Positions 62,730 through 64,000 of a DNA stretch of 64,000 bases are shown piece after piece (position 1 is the first letter of the stretch; each line of letters opens with the position of its first letter). The notes under the pieces were generated by a model. That model made no database searches. It was not told the origin of the DNA and worked only from the letters and a program-made list of their open reading frames with translations. The DNA comes from an uncultured Pelagibacteraceae bacterium (GTDB lineage Bacteria; Pseudomonadota; Alphaproteobacteria; Pelagibacterales; Pelagibacteraceae). The stretch spans positions 62,001 through 126,000 of the forward strand of contig CACJQE010000001.1 in NCBI GenBank assembly GCA_902595465.1. The letters are read 5' to 3'. A program made the translations under genes and the position numbers.

Positions 62730-64000
62730 ATGCGGTTTAATTCAGATCAGATACAAAAAATTGGTAAAGAAATTAGTAGTAAAGTTGATGGAAAAACTTT
62801 ATTCGATGAATTCTCACGTGGAAGATACAGTACCGATGCTTCTGTTTATCAAATTAAACCACTTGGTGTAGTTCTGCCAAAAGATACCAATGATGTTTTA
62901 AGTTTAATGGAATATTCGCAAAAGAATTCCGTTCCTCTATTAGCTAGAGGTGGTGGAAGTTCACAATGTGGTCAGACTGTTGGAGAGAGTGTTGTATTAG
63001 ATTACAGCAAACATCAAAATAAAATTTTAGAACTTAATGTTGAAGAAAAATATGTATGGGTTCAACCAGGTGTCGTATTAGATCATCTAAATGCTTATTT
63101 GAAGCCTCATGGACTTTGGTTTCCAGTAGACGTTTCAACGAGTAGTAGAGCAACAATTGGAGGAATGTCAGCTAACAATTCCTGTGGATCAAGATCTTTG
63201 TATTATGGCAACATGGTTCATAACGTATTAGCAATTGAAGCAATATTAGATGATGGCTCTATATTTAATTTTGACCATATAAATAAGAATTATTTAGCAA
63301 CAAAGAATAACCAAGACAGACTTTATAAAATCATAGATAAATTCATAGATGTGAGACAACAGGTTGGAAGCGAAATTGATGCTAATTGGCCAACAACACA
63401 AAGAAGAGTTGGAGGATATAACATTGATTTAATTGATCCAGAAGGATTTAACTCATCCAATCTTCTTGTTGGCTCTGAAGGAACATTGTCTTTATTCAAT
63501 AAAATAAAATTAAAGTTATCCGAAATACCAAAGAATAAAATTTTAGGTGTCTGCTACTTTGATAATTTTCATCAAGCAATGGAATTATCAAAAGAGATTG
63601 TAAAATTAAAACCAACTTGTGTTGAGTTGATGGACCAAAATTTATTAAATTTGGCAAAAGAAATCCCGATGTATGCTGGGGGTATCAAAAAATACATCAA
63701 AGGAAATCCTGAAGCAGTTTTGATGGTTGAATTTATTGATACAGAGAAAAGTGTATATGAAAAGAAAATAAAGGATCTAGAATACTTAGTTTTAAACCAA
63801 AACAAAAAAAATGAGTTTTCATATTATTCAGATCTATCAGAGCAGAAAGAAGTTTTTGAAATAAGAAAAGCAGGATTAAATATTTTGATGTCAATGAAAG
63901 GTGATAAAAAACCAGTTGCCTTCATTGAAGATTGTGCAGTTTCTTTAGAACACCTAGCTGATTACACAGCAAGATTAAAAGAAATATTTAAAAAATATGG
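62730..64000 (+). CDS. FAD-binding oxidase, GlcD/D-lactate dehydrogenase type (cut by window edge)
   Basis: The first 423 codons are visible from the ATG at 62730, 17 bases after the MR/MLE gene. The FAD-binding PCMH domain shows YSTDASVYQIKPLGVVLP, the GGGSSQCGQTVG loop, VWVQPGVVLDHLN, ATIGGMSANNSCGSRS and LLVGSEGTLSLF. The second half starts the C-terminal substrate domain (VELMDQNLL). Some members fuse a C-terminal Fe-S domain and approach 950 residues; this cannot be seen. Glycolate, D-lactate or another 2-hydroxy acid is a possible substrate. Confidence 0.88.
   Translation, partial: MRFNSDQIQKIGKEISSKVDGKTLFDEFSRGRYSTDASVYQIKPLGVVLPKDTNDVLSLMEYSQKNSVPLLARGGGSSQCGQTVGESVVLDYSKHQNKILELNVEEKYVWVQPGVVLDHLNAYLKPHGLWFPVDVSTSSRATIGGMSANNSCGSRSLYYGNMVHNVLAIEAILDDGSIFNFDHINKNYLATKNNQDRLYKIIDKFIDVRQQVGSEIDANWPTTQRRVGGYNIDLIDPEGFNSSNLLVGSEGTLSLFNKIKLKLSEIPKNKILGVCYFDNFHQAMELSKEIVKLKPTCVELMDQNLLNLAKEIPMYAGGIKKYIKGNPEAVLMVEFIDTEKSVYEKKIKDLEYLVLNQNKKNEFSYYSDLSEQKEVFEIRKAGLNILMSMKGDKKPVAFIEDCAVSLEHLADYTARLKEIFKKY

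Noticed and set aside
63572..63805. 77-codon minus-strand frame at the window end
   Set aside because: Shadow of the FAD oxidase gene, whose plus-strand frame runs through the region with clear motifs.
1..64000. CRISPR array, insertion sequence, prophage or integration site
   Set aside because: No spaced direct repeats, transposase, integrase or phage-type genes are seen; tRNA genes have no partial duplicates next to them.

Overview
This 64 kb window looks like a chromosome segment of a SAR11-type alphaproteobacterium (Candidatus Pelagibacter or a close relative). The DNA is very AT-rich (roughly 30% G+C by eye). Genes overlap or are separated by a few bases, and no gene-free stretch exceeds 300 bases (the longest is 199 bases, 37450-37648). 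The gene content is typical of streamlined marine oligotrophs: single-copy housekeeping blocks followed by transporters of the Ugp ABC, TRAP and NCS1 families. I see no insertion sequences, prophage genes, CRISPR arrays or obvious transferred islands.

Region 1 (1-31.3 kb, all minus strand) is a core block whose order is conserved in alphaproteobacteria. In transcription order it reads tRNA-Leu(UAG), tig, clpP, clpX, lon, tRNA-Val(UAC), tRNA-Asp(GUC), the 14-gene nuoA-N operon for respiratory complex I, birA, coaX, RNase J, a DUF1467 protein, proS, a LolC/E-type permease, lolD, dnaE, rpsB and the start of tsf. The chaperone and protease genes, complex I and the translation genes are each packed tightly. 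A compact structured RNA lies directly in front of rpsB. tig starts only 6 bases after the 3' end of tRNA-Leu.

Region 2 (31.3-46.2 kb) carries a few small or secreted proteins and then a glycerol-phosphate and phosphodiester module. The module contains the UgpB/A/E/E/C ABC importer (with two tandem UgpE permeases), the glycerophosphodiesterase UgpQ, a 2H-type phosphoesterase, a periplasmic 5'-nucleotidase-like enzyme, glycerol kinase GlpK, and the divergent glycerol-3-phosphate dehydrogenase GlpD. Together these would release, import and oxidise phosphate-linked glycerol compounds and so supply phosphorus and carbon. A family-5 uracil-DNA glycosylase gene follows glpD.

Region 3 (46.2-64 kb) contains a YbgC-type thioesterase, a DUF3047 protein and an operon with a TRAP transporter (dctP-Q-M), an NCS1 symporter and a zinc alcohol dehydrogenase. 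Divergent from it runs a plus-strand operon: GMC oxidoreductase, TerC-type membrane protein, SDR dehydrogenase, M23 peptidase, FAH/hydratase-type protein, and an M24-fold hydrolase that has lost its metal ligands. The window ends with a renalase-like flavoprotein, serine-glyoxylate aminotransferase, a mandelate racemase/muconate lactonizing family enzyme and the beginning of a GlcD-like FAD oxidase.

Two organisational features recur. First, both operons that start with a solute-binding-protein gene (ugpB and dctP) have a strong hairpin right after that gene and before the permease genes, which would give more binding protein than permease. Second, all four convergent gene pairs overlap tail to tail (4, 9, 4 and 14 bases); two of them share a single TTAA as the stop codon on both strands. 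Annotations rest on visible motifs and remembered family features; no database search was possible.
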